A DNA stretch of 64,000 nucleotides from Pseudomonas monteilii (GTDB lineage Bacteria; Pseudomonadota; Gammaproteobacteria; Pseudomonadales; Pseudomonadaceae), in assembly GCA_001534745.1 (NCBI GenBank), contig CP013997.1, positions 248,001 to 312,000 on the forward strand, written 5' to 3'. The notes under the pieces were generated by a model that was not told the DNA's origin, did not search any database, and saw nothing but the letters and a program-made list of their open reading frames with translations. The position numbers and the translations under genes are program-made. Positions 8,847 to 17,323 of this stretch are shown here, piece after piece (the stretch's first letter is position 1; each line of letters starts with the position of its first letter).

Positions 8847-9794
8847 TTACTGCGCCAGCTTGGCTTTCGCGGCTTCCAGCCCCGGTTGGCCATCCACGGT
8901 CGTCACCCCGGCCAGCCAGGTGTCGAGCACCTGGGGGTTGGCCTTCAGCCAGGCCTTGGCGGCGGCCTCGGGTTTGACCTTGTCGTCCAGAATGGCGCCC
9001 ATCAGCGTGCTTTCCATGTCCAGGGTGAACGACAGGTTCTGCAACAGGCGTCCGACGTTGCTGCACTGCTCGACATAGCCCTTGCGGGTATTCGTGAAGA
9101 CGGTCGCCTTGCCATAGTCGGGGCCGAAGAAATCATCGCCGCCGGAGAGGTACTTGAGCGCGAAGCGCTTGTTCATCGGGTGGGGTTCCCAGCCGAGGAA
9201 CACGATGTCCTCGCCGCGCTGCTGGGCGCGTGCGACCTGGGACAGCATGCCCGCCTCGCTGGACTGCACCAGCTTGAAGCCGGCGTCCTTCAGGCCAAAG
9301 GCGTTCTTGTCGATCATGCTCTGGATCGTGCGGTTGCCGTCGTTGCCCGGCTCGATGCCGTAGAGCTTGCCGCCCAGCTGCTCCTTGAAGCGGACGATGT
9401 CGGCGAAGTCCTTCAGGCCCTTGTCGTACAGCGCCTGGGGGACGGCCAGGGTGTACTTGGCGTTTTCCAGGTTGGCGCGCACGGTGTCCACCGTGCCGGC
9501 GTCGCGGTAGGGCTTGATGTCGTTTTCCATGGTCGGCATCCAGTTGCCGAGAAAGACGTCCAGGTCCTTGCCGGCCGCCAGGGACTTGTAGGTCACCGGT
9601 ACCGAGATCATGGTGGTTTTCGTCGTGTAGCCCAGTGCCTGGAGCACCGTGCTGGTCACCGCGGTGGTGGCGGTGATGTCGGTCCAGCCGACATCGGAGA
9701 AACGAACGGTCTGGCATTGTTCCGGCTCGGCGGCCGAAGCCATCAAGGCGGTTCCGAGCAATGCGACCGGCAACAGCGAAAGCGGGCCTCTCAT
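8847..9794 (-). CDS. cbcX: Choline/betaine/carnitine periplasmic binding protein
   Basis: CbcX is the substrate-binding protein that delivers quaternary amines to CbcW. The ATG at 9794 gives a 315-residue product with a clear signal peptide (RGPLSLLPVALLGTALMASA, cleavage near AAEPEQ). The mature protein belongs to the OpuAC/ProX-like family, with conserved aromatic and glycine patches such as SDVGWTDITATT, FLGNWMPTM and VFLGWEPHPMN that supply the aromatic cage for trimethylammonium groups. It is the first gene of the minus-strand operon and divergent from the serine dehydratase gene, with 442 bases between them. Confidence 0.93.
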   Translation of the reverse strand: MRGPLSLLPVALLGTALMASAAEPEQCQTVRFSDVGWTDITATTAVTSTVLQALGYTTKTTMISVPVTYKSLAAGKDLDVFLGNWMPTMENDIKPYRDAGTVDTVRANLENAKYTLAVPQALYDKGLKDFADIVRFKEQLGGKLYGIEPGNDGNRTIQSMIDKNAFGLKDAGFKLVQSSEAGMLSQVARAQQRGEDIVFLGWEPHPMNKRFALKYLSGGDDFFGPDYGKATVFTNTRKGYVEQCSNVGRLLQNLSFTLDMESTLMGAILDDKVKPEAAAKAWLKANPQVLDTWLAGVTTVDGQPGLEAAKAKLAQ

Positions 9795-10236
9795 GGGGTG
9801 GACTCCTGTGTTCTTTTCTTCGGGTGTCCCGGGTCGCCGTGCTTCTGTGGCAGCGGTCGGCCAATGGCTGCCGGGCGGCAGCGGTCGGGGCCGTGCAGTG
9901 ATGAGTCGCATTCGATCATCCACCAGCCTCGGGCGATCGACTACTGCCAGGGTCGTAACCAGTACAGGGTGGGTCGTATCCAGAGAGGAGGGTGTCGCAT
10001 ATGGAGATTTCCCCGGGGATGGGGGCGGGTTTGCGTCATTAGCCACCCTGAAAGCGCCCTGTGACGCCTTTCGGGGCGGGGCGTAGGCGGACAACATTAC
10101 GTCGGTTGCAGACCGCGTGCGACCCGGCAAAAGCCCGATGATGCGTGCCTGTGCGGCGGTCCCCTGCCTGAGCCTGTCAGGCCCGCCACCCGCGTCATGT
10201 CGCGGGAAGACAAGCCCATCAAGAGGTGATTCGACA
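9795..10236. promoter_or_regulatory. Divergent promoter region cbcX / serine dehydratase
   Basis: This gap holds no gene. It must contain both promoters, and these genes are known GbdR targets in P. aeruginosa. A GTCGCA element followed by TATGG lies at 9994-9999; similar GTCGCAGA elements occur upstream of the dipeptidase (16083) and of gbcB (26620). I could not identify clear -10/-35 boxes or a terminator. Confidence 0.45.
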
Positions 10237-11616
10237 ATGGCCATCAGCGTGTTCGACCTGTTCAAGATAGGCGTCGGGCCTTCCAGTTCCCATACCGTCG
10301 GCCCGATGCGCGCCGCAGCCCTGTTCGTTCAGGGCCTGCGTGAACGTGGCGAGCTGGATCGGGTCGAGCGAGTCGAGGTCCGCCTCTACGGTTCGCTGTC
10401 GGCCACCGGCGTCGGCCACGGCACGGACAACGCCACGATCATGGGGCTGATGGGGGAGTGGCCCGACGCCATCGACCCGACCCAGATCGTCCCGCGCATT
10501 GCCGACCTGCGCGAAACCAATACCCTGCTGCTGGATAACCGCCGCCCCATCGAGTTCGTCTGGGCGCGCGACATGCAGCTGCTCGACGAGAACCTGCCCT
10601 ACCACCCCAACGCCATGACGCTGATCGCCGAAGGCCCGGGTGGCAGCACCCTGCACAGCGACACCTACTACTCGGTGGGCGGTGGCTTCGTGGTCGATGC
10701 CGCGCAGGCGGCCAGCGGGGTGCTGGACGCCGATACCACCGTGCTGCCCTACGATTTCGACAGCGCCGCGCAACTGCTGCGGCTGTGCGAGGAAAACGAC
10801 CTGAGCGTGGCGCAATTGATGATGGCCAACGAACGGGTCTGGCGCAGCGAGGCGGAGATCCGTGCAGGCCTGCTCAAGCTCTGGGACGCCATGCAGGAGT
10901 GCGTGAACAACGGCCTGAAGTACGAAGGCATCCTGCCCGGTGGGCTCAACGTCCGTCGTCGGGCCGCCAAGCTGCACCGCAGCCTGCAGGAACTGGGCAA
11001 GCCGAACGTCATCGGCTCGACCTTGAGTGCCATGGAGTGGGTCAACCTGTTCGCCCTGGCGGTGAACGAGGAAAACGCCGCCGGCGGGCGGATGGTCACG
11101 GCGCCGACCAATGGCGCGGCAGGAATCATTCCGGCGGTGCTGCACTACTTCATGCGCTTCAGCAGCGTGGTGGGCGAAGCCGATGTGGTGGACTTCTTCC
11201 TGGGCGCGGCCGCCGTGGGCATCCTGTGCAAGAAGAACGCTTCGATCTCGGGCGCCGAAGTGGGCTGCCAGGGCGAAGTGGGTTCGGCCTGCGCCATGGC
11301 CGCCGCCGGGCTGGCCCAGGTGCTGGGCGCCACGCCCCGGCAGCTGGAAAACGCTGCCGAAATTGCCCTGGAGCACAACCTGGGGCTGACCTGCGACCCG
11401 GTGGGCGGCCTGGTCCAGGTGCCCTGCATCGAGCGCAATGCGATCGCGGCGGTGAAAGCGATCAATGCCGTGCAGATGGCATTGCGCGGGGACGGCGAGC
11501 ACTTCATCTCGCTCGATCAGGTCATCCGCACCATGCGCGACACCGGGGCCGACATGCACGACAAGTACAAGGAAACCTCGCGCGGCGGCCTGGCCGTCAG
11601 CGTCATCGAGTGCTGA
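10237..11616 (+). CDS. sdaB: L-serine ammonia-lyase (iron-sulfur type, single chain)
   Basis: This enzyme deaminates L-serine to pyruvate and ammonia. The ATG at 10237 gives 459 residues starting MAISVFDLFKIGVGPSSSHT, the standard beginning of the single-chain (alpha plus beta) type. The N-terminal SDH_beta region has GPSSSHTVGPMRAA. The C-terminal alpha region has the APTNGAAGIIPAVL loop and the Fe-S cluster cysteines in GCQGEVGSACAM and LTCDPVGG. In the betaine pathway it drains serine made by GlyA into central metabolism. It sits between cbcX and gbdR, as in P. aeruginosa. The symbol follows that locus; sdaA would be equally acceptable. Confidence 0.94.
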   Translation: MAISVFDLFKIGVGPSSSHTVGPMRAAALFVQGLRERGELDRVERVEVRLYGSLSATGVGHGTDNATIMGLMGEWPDAIDPTQIVPRIADLRETNTLLLDNRRPIEFVWARDMQLLDENLPYHPNAMTLIAEGPGGSTLHSDTYYSVGGGFVVDAAQAASGVLDADTTVLPYDFDSAAQLLRLCEENDLSVAQLMMANERVWRSEAEIRAGLLKLWDAMQECVNNGLKYEGILPGGLNVRRRAAKLHRSLQELGKPNVIGSTLSAMEWVNLFALAVNEENAAGGRMVTAPTNGAAGIIPAVLHYFMRFSSVVGEADVVDFFLGAAAVGILCKKNASISGAEVGCQGEVGSACAMAAAGLAQVLGATPRQLENAAEIALEHNLGLTCDPVGGLVQVPCIERNAIAAVKAINAVQMALRGDGEHFISLDQVIRTMRDTGADMHDKYKETSRGGLAVSVIEC

Positions 11617-11645
11617 GCCGCCTGCACTCTTCTGCACCATGAACC

Positions 11646-11676
11646 CTTCGGCGTGCCGCGTTGCGGTGCGCCGAAG
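11646..11676 (+). terminator. Hairpin after serine dehydratase gene
   Basis: CTTCGGCG and CGCCGAAG form a perfect 8-bp stem 30 bases after the stop. The U-tract is weak, so termination would be imperfect. Confidence 0.45.
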
Positions 11677-11900
11677 TGCCCTCTGTCCCCCCTTGTCTGA
11701 AGACGACACGATCACCAACGGTGACAGGTAGATTCTGTCGCGTGCAGGTATGTTTCCTGCCAGTGCTACTTAAATGCTCACTGGGGACAAGGAAACGCAC
11801 TGGCACAAGGGTCGGTGAAGGATTACAGACTCTGTAGAAACCGCCTACAAACTGACTGCATGGTCGTTTTCAGGATTTTTTGGACGACCGTTCAATCTCA

Positions 11901-11915
11901 GGCACGACATTTGCG
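11901..11915 (+). promoter_or_regulatory. Candidate sigma-54 promoter of gbdR
   Basis: GGCACGACATTTGC matches the sigma-54 consensus GGCACG-N4-TTGC exactly at the invariant GG (-24) and GC (-12). Only the preceding T is missing. It would start transcription near 11926, about 80 bases before the gbdR ATG. The same stretch contains the inverted repeat CACGAC-N6-GTCGTG (11903-11920). A wider inverted repeat GGTCGT...ACGACC lies at 11862-11889. RpoN/NtrC involvement in choline catabolism is reported for P. aeruginosa; this site itself is an inference. The rest of the 392-base gap (11617-12008) shows no gene. Confidence 0.6.
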
Positions 11916-12008
11916 TCGTGTTTGGCAAAGCCCCGCAGACGAATCGGGGCCATGACAAGAAACAGTGCCCGCCTGAGGCACACCCTGCATTTGTGTGGAG
12001 AACTCGCG

Positions 12009-13115
12009 ATGACGTCGTACACCTCCGGAAGCCAGAACCAGAACCGCACGGCCCCTCAGTCCATCGGCTTCCTGCTGCTGGACAATTTCACGCTCATCTC
12101 CCTGGCTTCGGCCGTCGAGCCGCTGCGCATGGCCAACCAACTGTCCGGGCGCGAGCTGTATCGCTGGCACACCCTGACCCTGGATGGCGGACAGGTCTGG
12201 GCCAGCGACGGTCTGCAGATCACCCCGGACGCCTCCATGCACAGCGCACCGCCCATGGACACGATCATCGTGTGCGGGGGCGTCGGCATCCAGCGCGCCG
12301 TGACCCGCGAGCATGTGAGCTGGCTGCAGACCCAGGCCCGACAGTCGCGTCGGCTGGGCGCGGTCTGTACCGGCAGCTGGGCACTGGCCTGTGCGGGTCT
12401 GCTCGATGGGTTTGATTGCAGCGTGCACTGGGAATGTCTGGCCGCGATGCAGGAAGCCTTCCCTCGGGTCAACATGAGCACTCGCCTGTTCACCCTCGAC
12501 CGCAACCGCTTCACCAGTTCCGGCGGCACCGCGCCCCTGGACATGATGCTGCACCTGATCAGCCGCGACCATGGTCGCGAACTGTCGGCGGCGATCTCCG
12601 AGATGTTCGTCTACGAGCGTATTCGTAACGAACAGGATCACCAGCGGGTACCCCTCAAGCACATGCTGGGCACCAACCAGCCGAAGCTGCAGGAGATCGT
12701 CGCGCTGATGGAGGCCAACCTGGAAGAGCCGATCGACCTGGACGAGCTGGCGGTGTACGTATCGGTCTCACGCCGACAGCTGGAGCGCCTGTTCCAGAAG
12801 TACCTGCACTGCTCGCCGTCGCGCTACTACCTCAAGCTGCGCCTGATCCGCGCGCGGCAGTTGCTCAAGCAGACGCCCATGTCGATCATCGAGGTGGCTT
12901 CGGTCTGCGGTTTCGTGTCCACGCCGCACTTCTCCAAGTGCTACCGCGAATACTTCGGCATTCCGCCGCGTGACGAGCGTGTCGGTTCGAACACCACCCA
13001 GCAGGTGGCGATGATGCCGATTCCCCAGGCGATGGTGCTGTCGCCGCACAGCGGCCCGATGGCGGCGCTGAGCCAGGCGCGCAACGAGTCGACCTTTGCC
13101 AGCGTGAGGCTCTGA
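12009..13115 (+). CDS. gbdR: GbdR, AraC-family activator of betaine/dimethylglycine genes
   Basis: GbdR senses glycine betaine and dimethylglycine and activates the catabolic and uptake genes. The ATG at 12009 gives 368 residues. The N-terminal DJ-1/PfpI-like domain spans roughly residues 18-190 (GFLLLDNFTLISLASAVEPL; nucleophile-elbow region GAVCTGSWALACAG). The C-terminal AraC DNA-binding domain spans about 225-325, with two helix-turn-helix units (LDELAVYVSVSRRQLERLF and IIEVASVCGFVSTPHFSKCY). The tail after 330 is variable. The neighbours (cbcXWV, sdaB, dgcAB, gbcAB) are its known targets. Longer in-frame starts exist but lack a Shine-Dalgarno; GGAG lies before 12009. Confidence 0.95.
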   Translation: MTSYTSGSQNQNRTAPQSIGFLLLDNFTLISLASAVEPLRMANQLSGRELYRWHTLTLDGGQVWASDGLQITPDASMHSAPPMDTIIVCGGVGIQRAVTREHVSWLQTQARQSRRLGAVCTGSWALACAGLLDGFDCSVHWECLAAMQEAFPRVNMSTRLFTLDRNRFTSSGGTAPLDMMLHLISRDHGRELSAAISEMFVYERIRNEQDHQRVPLKHMLGTNQPKLQEIVALMEANLEEPIDLDELAVYVSVSRRQLERLFQKYLHCSPSRYYLKLRLIRARQLLKQTPMSIIEVASVCGFVSTPHFSKCYREYFGIPPRDERVGSNTTQQVAMMPIPQAMVLSPHSGPMAALSQARNESTFASVRL

Positions 13116-13127
13116 GAGGGCGGCGTC

Positions 13128-13242
13128 TGCATCGCAGGCAAGCCCGCTCCCACAGGCCCGTTACAGCCCGCAGGCACTGCGACGGCTTGTCTACCTCGGC
13201 GTGACGACGGGGTGTGGGAGCGGGCTTGCCCGCGATGAGGCC
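13128..13242. repeat. Inverted REP pair after gbdR
   Basis: GGCAAGCCCGCTCCCACAGG (near 13137) and its inverted copy GTGGGAGCGGGCTTGCC (near 13213) form a convergent pair. They can fold together in RNA and probably mark the 3' end of the gbdR transcript. Confidence 0.75.
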
Positions 13243-13342
13243 GGTGCAGGCGATGCATCGGCCTCAGAAGGTTGGGAAAGGGGCGAACGCCGCCTGAAAG
13301 CCCACGCCTTGGCAGAACATCCACCAAGGCCCGGTCTTGGTA

Positions 13343-13600
13343 TCAGCCGCGGGTCTTGAACTGTGCCAAGGCTGGCAACAGTTGCTTGTCGATCGCCTGG
13401 CGTACCGCCGGCAGAATCGTCGCGCTGCCGGTGTACATGGCCTCGACCACATCCTTGAGCGCTCGGGCGTTGGCGTCCGTCAGCCCGCGCACCACCGTCT
13501 CGCAGGCCTGTTCGGCACTGGCGCCGGCCGGAATGTCGAACCCGCGCGAACGCAGGTGGCCTGCCAAATCGTCCTGGTCAATCAAATCCGCATGCATCAT
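13343..13600 (-). CDS. Small hypothetical protein (85 aa)
   Basis: I do not recognise this family. It is an 85-residue, soluble, mostly helical protein with no signal peptide or membrane helix. It contains an N-terminal DLIDQDDLAGHLRSRGFDIP segment and a repeated-looking helix pattern (ACETVVRGLTDANARALKDV and ILPAVRQAIDKQLLPALAQF). A Shine-Dalgarno (AGAGGAA) precedes the ATG at 13600, with a second in-frame ATG at 13597. Coding support comes from GC-rich third positions and the ribosome site. It stands alone between a REP pair and a non-coding gap; its function is unknown. Confidence 0.65.
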   Translation of the reverse strand: MMHADLIDQDDLAGHLRSRGFDIPAGASAEQACETVVRGLTDANARALKDVVEAMYTGSATILPAVRQAIDKQLLPALAQFKTRG

Positions 13601-13638
13601 GGCTGTGTTCCTCTTCGATCGCTGAGCGTGTGCTGCTG

Positions 13639-13867
13639 TTGTTTGCGACCGATTCTGTGGTCACAGCGACAGCCTCGCAACCTTGGCGTACGCACATGGC
13701 CGCTTTGGCTAAGAACAGGTCGTTTCCGGCTAAACCAGGCGCTCGGCAAGTGGCCACACTGCATGCATCGACCGCACCGAAGGGCTTGGTCACCCTCGTT
13801 CGTGCATCGTGGACAGTGCTCGCGCTTGGCCCCGGACGCTCACGGCTGTCCGGGGCCATTTTTTATG
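13639..13867 (+). ncRNA. Candidate small RNA ending at an orphan terminator
   Basis: The stretch 13601-13920 has no convincing gene, yet its plus strand ends in a strong intrinsic terminator (13828-13866) that serves no plus-strand gene. At the other end, 13643-13680 carries nested inverted repeats (TTGCGA...TCGCAA around CTGTG-GT-CACAG) suitable for a regulator site or a 5' hairpin. A plus-strand small RNA of up to about 200 nt is the simplest explanation. I could not assign -10/-35 boxes or a known RNA family, and the 5' end is a guess. Confidence 0.4.
13828..13866 (+). terminator. Strong intrinsic terminator with no upstream gene
   Basis: GGCCCCGGAC and GTCCGGGGCC form a perfect 10-bp stem with a 10-base loop, followed by ATTTTTT. 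On the minus strand no U-run follows, so it acts on plus-strand transcripts only. The nearest plus-strand gene is gbdR, 700 bases upstream and beyond a REP pair. Confidence 0.85.
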
Positions 13868-13920
13868 CGGTGTGTCGTTTGCCCGAAGGGGCGAGTGCGA
13901 GAAGCGGACTGGTCTGGCAG

Positions 13921-14316
13921 CTAGGGCTGCAGAATCGATTGCAGGTATTCGGAGCGGTCGTCGCTGTGCTGGGCCATGCAGTTGTTCCAGGCGGCCTGAT
14001 AGGCCTGACTGTCCGCTTGCAGAGTGCCTGTTTCGGCCTCGCAATCGGCCTTGCGCACCTGGTACCACAGGGTATTGGCCGCGTTCAGACGAGTCGTCAG
14101 CGTTTCGGCCTGGGCCTGCGGGTATTGTTCGGTGACACGCTGCAAAAGCTCCTCGAACGCTGCCTTGAGTTCACGCTCTGCAGTCTGCTGATTGAACGCC
14201 GCGCACGCATAGGCCTGTTGGTCGTTCTCGACCGTATCGCAGGGCGTGCTCTCGTCCTGCGCGGCATGGGCGTTCAGTAAACAGCACATCAGGGCCAGGC
14301 CCGCCATACGTCTCAT
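13921..14316 (-). CDS. DUF1311 (LprI-like) periplasmic protein
   Basis: This 131-residue protein has a cleavable signal peptide (RRMAGLALMCCLLNAHA, cleavage near AAQDE). The mature part resembles the DUF1311/LprI N-terminal module: paired cysteines in PCDTVENDQQAYACAA and later KADCEAETG and NNCMAQH, probably two disulfides, on a helical hairpin scaffold. Some members of this family inhibit lysozyme; others have no known role. It is therefore likely periplasmic. It is transcribed alone on the minus strand, 135 bases after the next minus-strand gene. The family call is moderate; a lysozyme-inhibitor role is not shown. Confidence 0.7.
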   Translation of the reverse strand: MRRMAGLALMCCLLNAHAAQDESTPCDTVENDQQAYACAAFNQQTAERELKAAFEELLQRVTEQYPQAQAETLTTRLNAANTLWYQVRKADCEAETGTLQADSQAYQAAWNNCMAQHSDDRSEYLQSILQP

Positions 14317-14451
14317 TCGTTACGCTCCAGGTCACCGGGGAAAGGGCGCGATTTTCGCGCAACACCCCGAGGGTTGAACAGCAGGGGGCGGCGGTTTTCA
14401 TCGAAACGCTTGCCGCCTTGTCGGCCTGCACACGGCAAGCGTGTCGTTACA

Positions 14452-15195
14452 TCATGCCCTGTCGGTCTTGGGCGTGGGGTGCTGGGCCGGCTCCAGCAGG
14501 TCCTGTGGCTCGGGAACGTCCGGCAGGTCCGGCAGGTCCTGGCCATGCTCGATCGGGCTGATGTACTGGCTCACCTTGTCGCCGAGCGCCTTGCTCACCT
14601 TGCCTCGGATGGCATCGTAACCTGGCCCCAGCTCGAACTGCCCACAGCGCAGTTTGAACACCGAGCCTTCGGGCAAGGGGTCGAACACGTCAGCCGACGC
14701 CTTGAATACCTTGCCCAAGGCCGGGGTTTCGACGGTCAGTGCGAAGGTCTGGATACTGGAGGCGTCCGTCACCTGAACCAGTTCGAACCAAAGGTCTTTC
14801 GGCGGCCGAATGCCACGGGGCTTGTAGATCGACGTGTGGAAAATGGACAGGGCTGGCGCGTTGACCGGACGGCGCAAGCTGCGCAGCAGGTACAGCAGCG
14901 ACTCCTTCGTATGGGTCGACATGGCAGCGGCGTCGACCAGCTCGGAAAGCGTGGTGCTTTGCTCTTCGAGCTTCAGCGTATGGATCGTGTAGCCCTTGCG
15001 TACCCACTGAGTGCGCGCCAAGGCCGACGTGTAGTGATGATGCCAATCGCTCAAGGTGGTGAAAGAGGCCTTGTCGGCCATCAGCTGCGCCAGCAGGCTG
15101 GATTGCAGGATATCGACTTTCAACGTATCGGCGACGGAGTCTGGGAACGCGACGATCTGCGCGGCATTGACATAGCATTGAGCAAAATCCGACAT
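14452..15195 (-). CDS. Unknown protein A of a paralogous pair (247 aa)
   Basis: I do not recognise this family. It has no signal peptide and no membrane helix. The N-terminal half is helical and the C-terminal half is strand-rich (from about residue 125), followed by a Pro/Asp-rich tail after residue 215 (DLPDLPDVPEPQDLLEP). It aligns by eye with the upstream gene product: DILQSSLLAQ...LSDWHHHYTSALARTQW here against DVMNCVSLAQ...LGKWFDAYFEVLRYAGW there. Both also have a closing FELGPGYDAIRGKV / IELNIHHYSKIRNQI segment. The start at 15195 has GGAGG 9 bases away. It lies 49 bases downstream of its partner, with a strong hairpin between them. Confidence 0.75.
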   Translation of the reverse strand: MSDFAQCYVNAAQIVAFPDSVADTLKVDILQSSLLAQLMADKASFTTLSDWHHHYTSALARTQWVRKGYTIHTLKLEEQSTTLSELVDAAAMSTHTKESLLYLLRSLRRPVNAPALSIFHTSIYKPRGIRPPKDLWFELVQVTDASSIQTFALTVETPALGKVFKASADVFDPLPEGSVFKLRCGQFELGPGYDAIRGKVSKALGDKVSQYISPIEHGQDLPDLPDVPEPQDLLEPAQHPTPKTDRA

Positions 15196-15214
15196 GGGAT
15201 GTGTCCTCCGGTAG

Positions 15215-15237
15215 GGTGCGCCGCGCGGCGGCGCACC
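15215..15237 (-). repeat. Perfect 10-bp stem hairpin between the paired unknown genes
   Basis: GGTGCGCCGC-GCG-GCGGCGCACC lies between the stop of the first gene (15245) and the Shine-Dalgarno of the second. No U-run follows. It could protect the upstream message, or lower expression of the second gene relative to the first. Confidence 0.8.
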
Positions 15238-15244
15238 TGTGATC

Positions 15245-16015
15245 TCACAGTTCGATGCCGGCAAAGAAATCTTCGGCGCCCTTGTTGAGCTTGTCTTCGA
15301 TCTGGTTGCGAATCTTGCTGTAGTGGTGGATGTTCAGCTCGATTTGCGTGGCCGCGCGGTAGATCGTCACGTCGCTCTTGTTGAAGCGGAAGAACAGCAC
15401 CTTGCGTTGCCTGACGTGCTTCTTGAAGTCGATGCAGGTCATGACCATGGCCGGCACGCCCGAGCGGGTTTCCGTGCAGGGCAGCGTCTGGAACGTGGCG
15501 TAGGTTTCGGAGGCGCTATTGTTTTCCAGGATGTTCAAGGCTTTTTCGTTGCCTTCCAGGGCGCCGAACGCCCGGCGCGCCATGTCAACGAAGGCCAATT
15601 GCCCCTGGCTGGCCGCCTGGATGATCTCCAGCGCGATATCGTCCATGGAGAAGGTGCGTGCTTTCGGGGAGTACAGCTGGCGTGCGTAGTTTCGGGTGTT
15701 CCAGCCGGCGTACCTGAGCACTTCGAAATAGGCGTCGAACCATTTGCCGAGGTGGGTCTCCTTGTTGGCCTTCTTGTTGGCCACCTGTTGGGCGAGCGAC
15801 ACGCAGTTCATGACGTCCTTGGCATTCTGCTCGGACAGGCGATCAGTCAGGCCGAGCACGGCATCGCCGACCACCGCGCCATTGTCCTGGCCAGGGACGA
15901 TCAGGTCGCCGGGTTTGGAGGTGAGCGCCGACGTCTGGGACGTCAGGGCCATGCGGCGCGGCATGGGCGCCAGCTCGATTTGCGAGAAGAATTCGATGGC
16001 TTCGGATTGCAACAT
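15245..16015 (-). CDS. Unknown protein B of a paralogous pair (256 aa)
   Basis: I do not recognise this family. It is the first gene of a two-gene minus-strand unit. The ATG at 16015 has AGGAGA 7 bases upstream and gives 256 residues. There is no signal peptide or membrane helix. Residues 1-45 are Ser/Thr/Gly-rich, about 50-150 are helical (SLAQQVANKK, KWFDAYFEVL, QAASQGQLAFVDMARRAF), and about 165-256 are strand-rich, with FKKHVRQRKVLFFRF and a final helix NQIEDKLNKGAEDFF. It aligns with the downstream product, which suggests an old tandem duplication and perhaps a heteromeric pair. It is divergent from the dipeptidase-dgcAB operon; no pathway link is shown. Confidence 0.78.
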   Translation of the reverse strand: MLQSEAIEFFSQIELAPMPRRMALTSQTSALTSKPGDLIVPGQDNGAVVGDAVLGLTDRLSEQNAKDVMNCVSLAQQVANKKANKETHLGKWFDAYFEVLRYAGWNTRNYARQLYSPKARTFSMDDIALEIIQAASQGQLAFVDMARRAFGALEGNEKALNILENNSASETYATFQTLPCTETRSGVPAMVMTCIDFKKHVRQRKVLFFRFNKSDVTIYRAATQIELNIHHYSKIRNQIEDKLNKGAEDFFAGIEL

Positions 16016-16267
16016 GTCAGGTCTCCTGATGAATGGGCCGCATCGGTGCGGCGTGATCCAGCATGCAGGGGGCGCGTTCGACGTCGCAGAGGGAGGGGTT
16101 TCAGCGCGAGCCAGACGTTCGGCGATGCCCCGAATCGGCGATTGACGCTTTCGGCAAACCCCCTGTCGTTTTTGCATCCTGTTCGTCGGTCGCGCAGGCA
16201 TATGCTGGCCTCCAAAGCGCCCATGCACTCGCGGCGCGACCAAGATCGATAAGAAGGGGACAGCCTG

Positions 16268-17245
<978 letters not shown>

Positions 17246-17323
17246 GCCCTCACCTACACGTTTCAGCCTTGGCCACCGCGCCAGGGCGCTCTCATCCAAC
17301 AATAATTCTGGAGTTAGGTTTCC

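Noticed and set aside
11760..11790. TGGCACAAGGG stretch as a second sigma-54 promoter before gbdR
   Set aside because: The -24 half looks right but no TTGC-type -12 element follows at the required distance.
13630..14280. Plus-strand open frame of 216 codons
   Set aside because: It runs through the orphan terminator and is antisense to the DUF1311 gene; it has no ribosome site and no family match.
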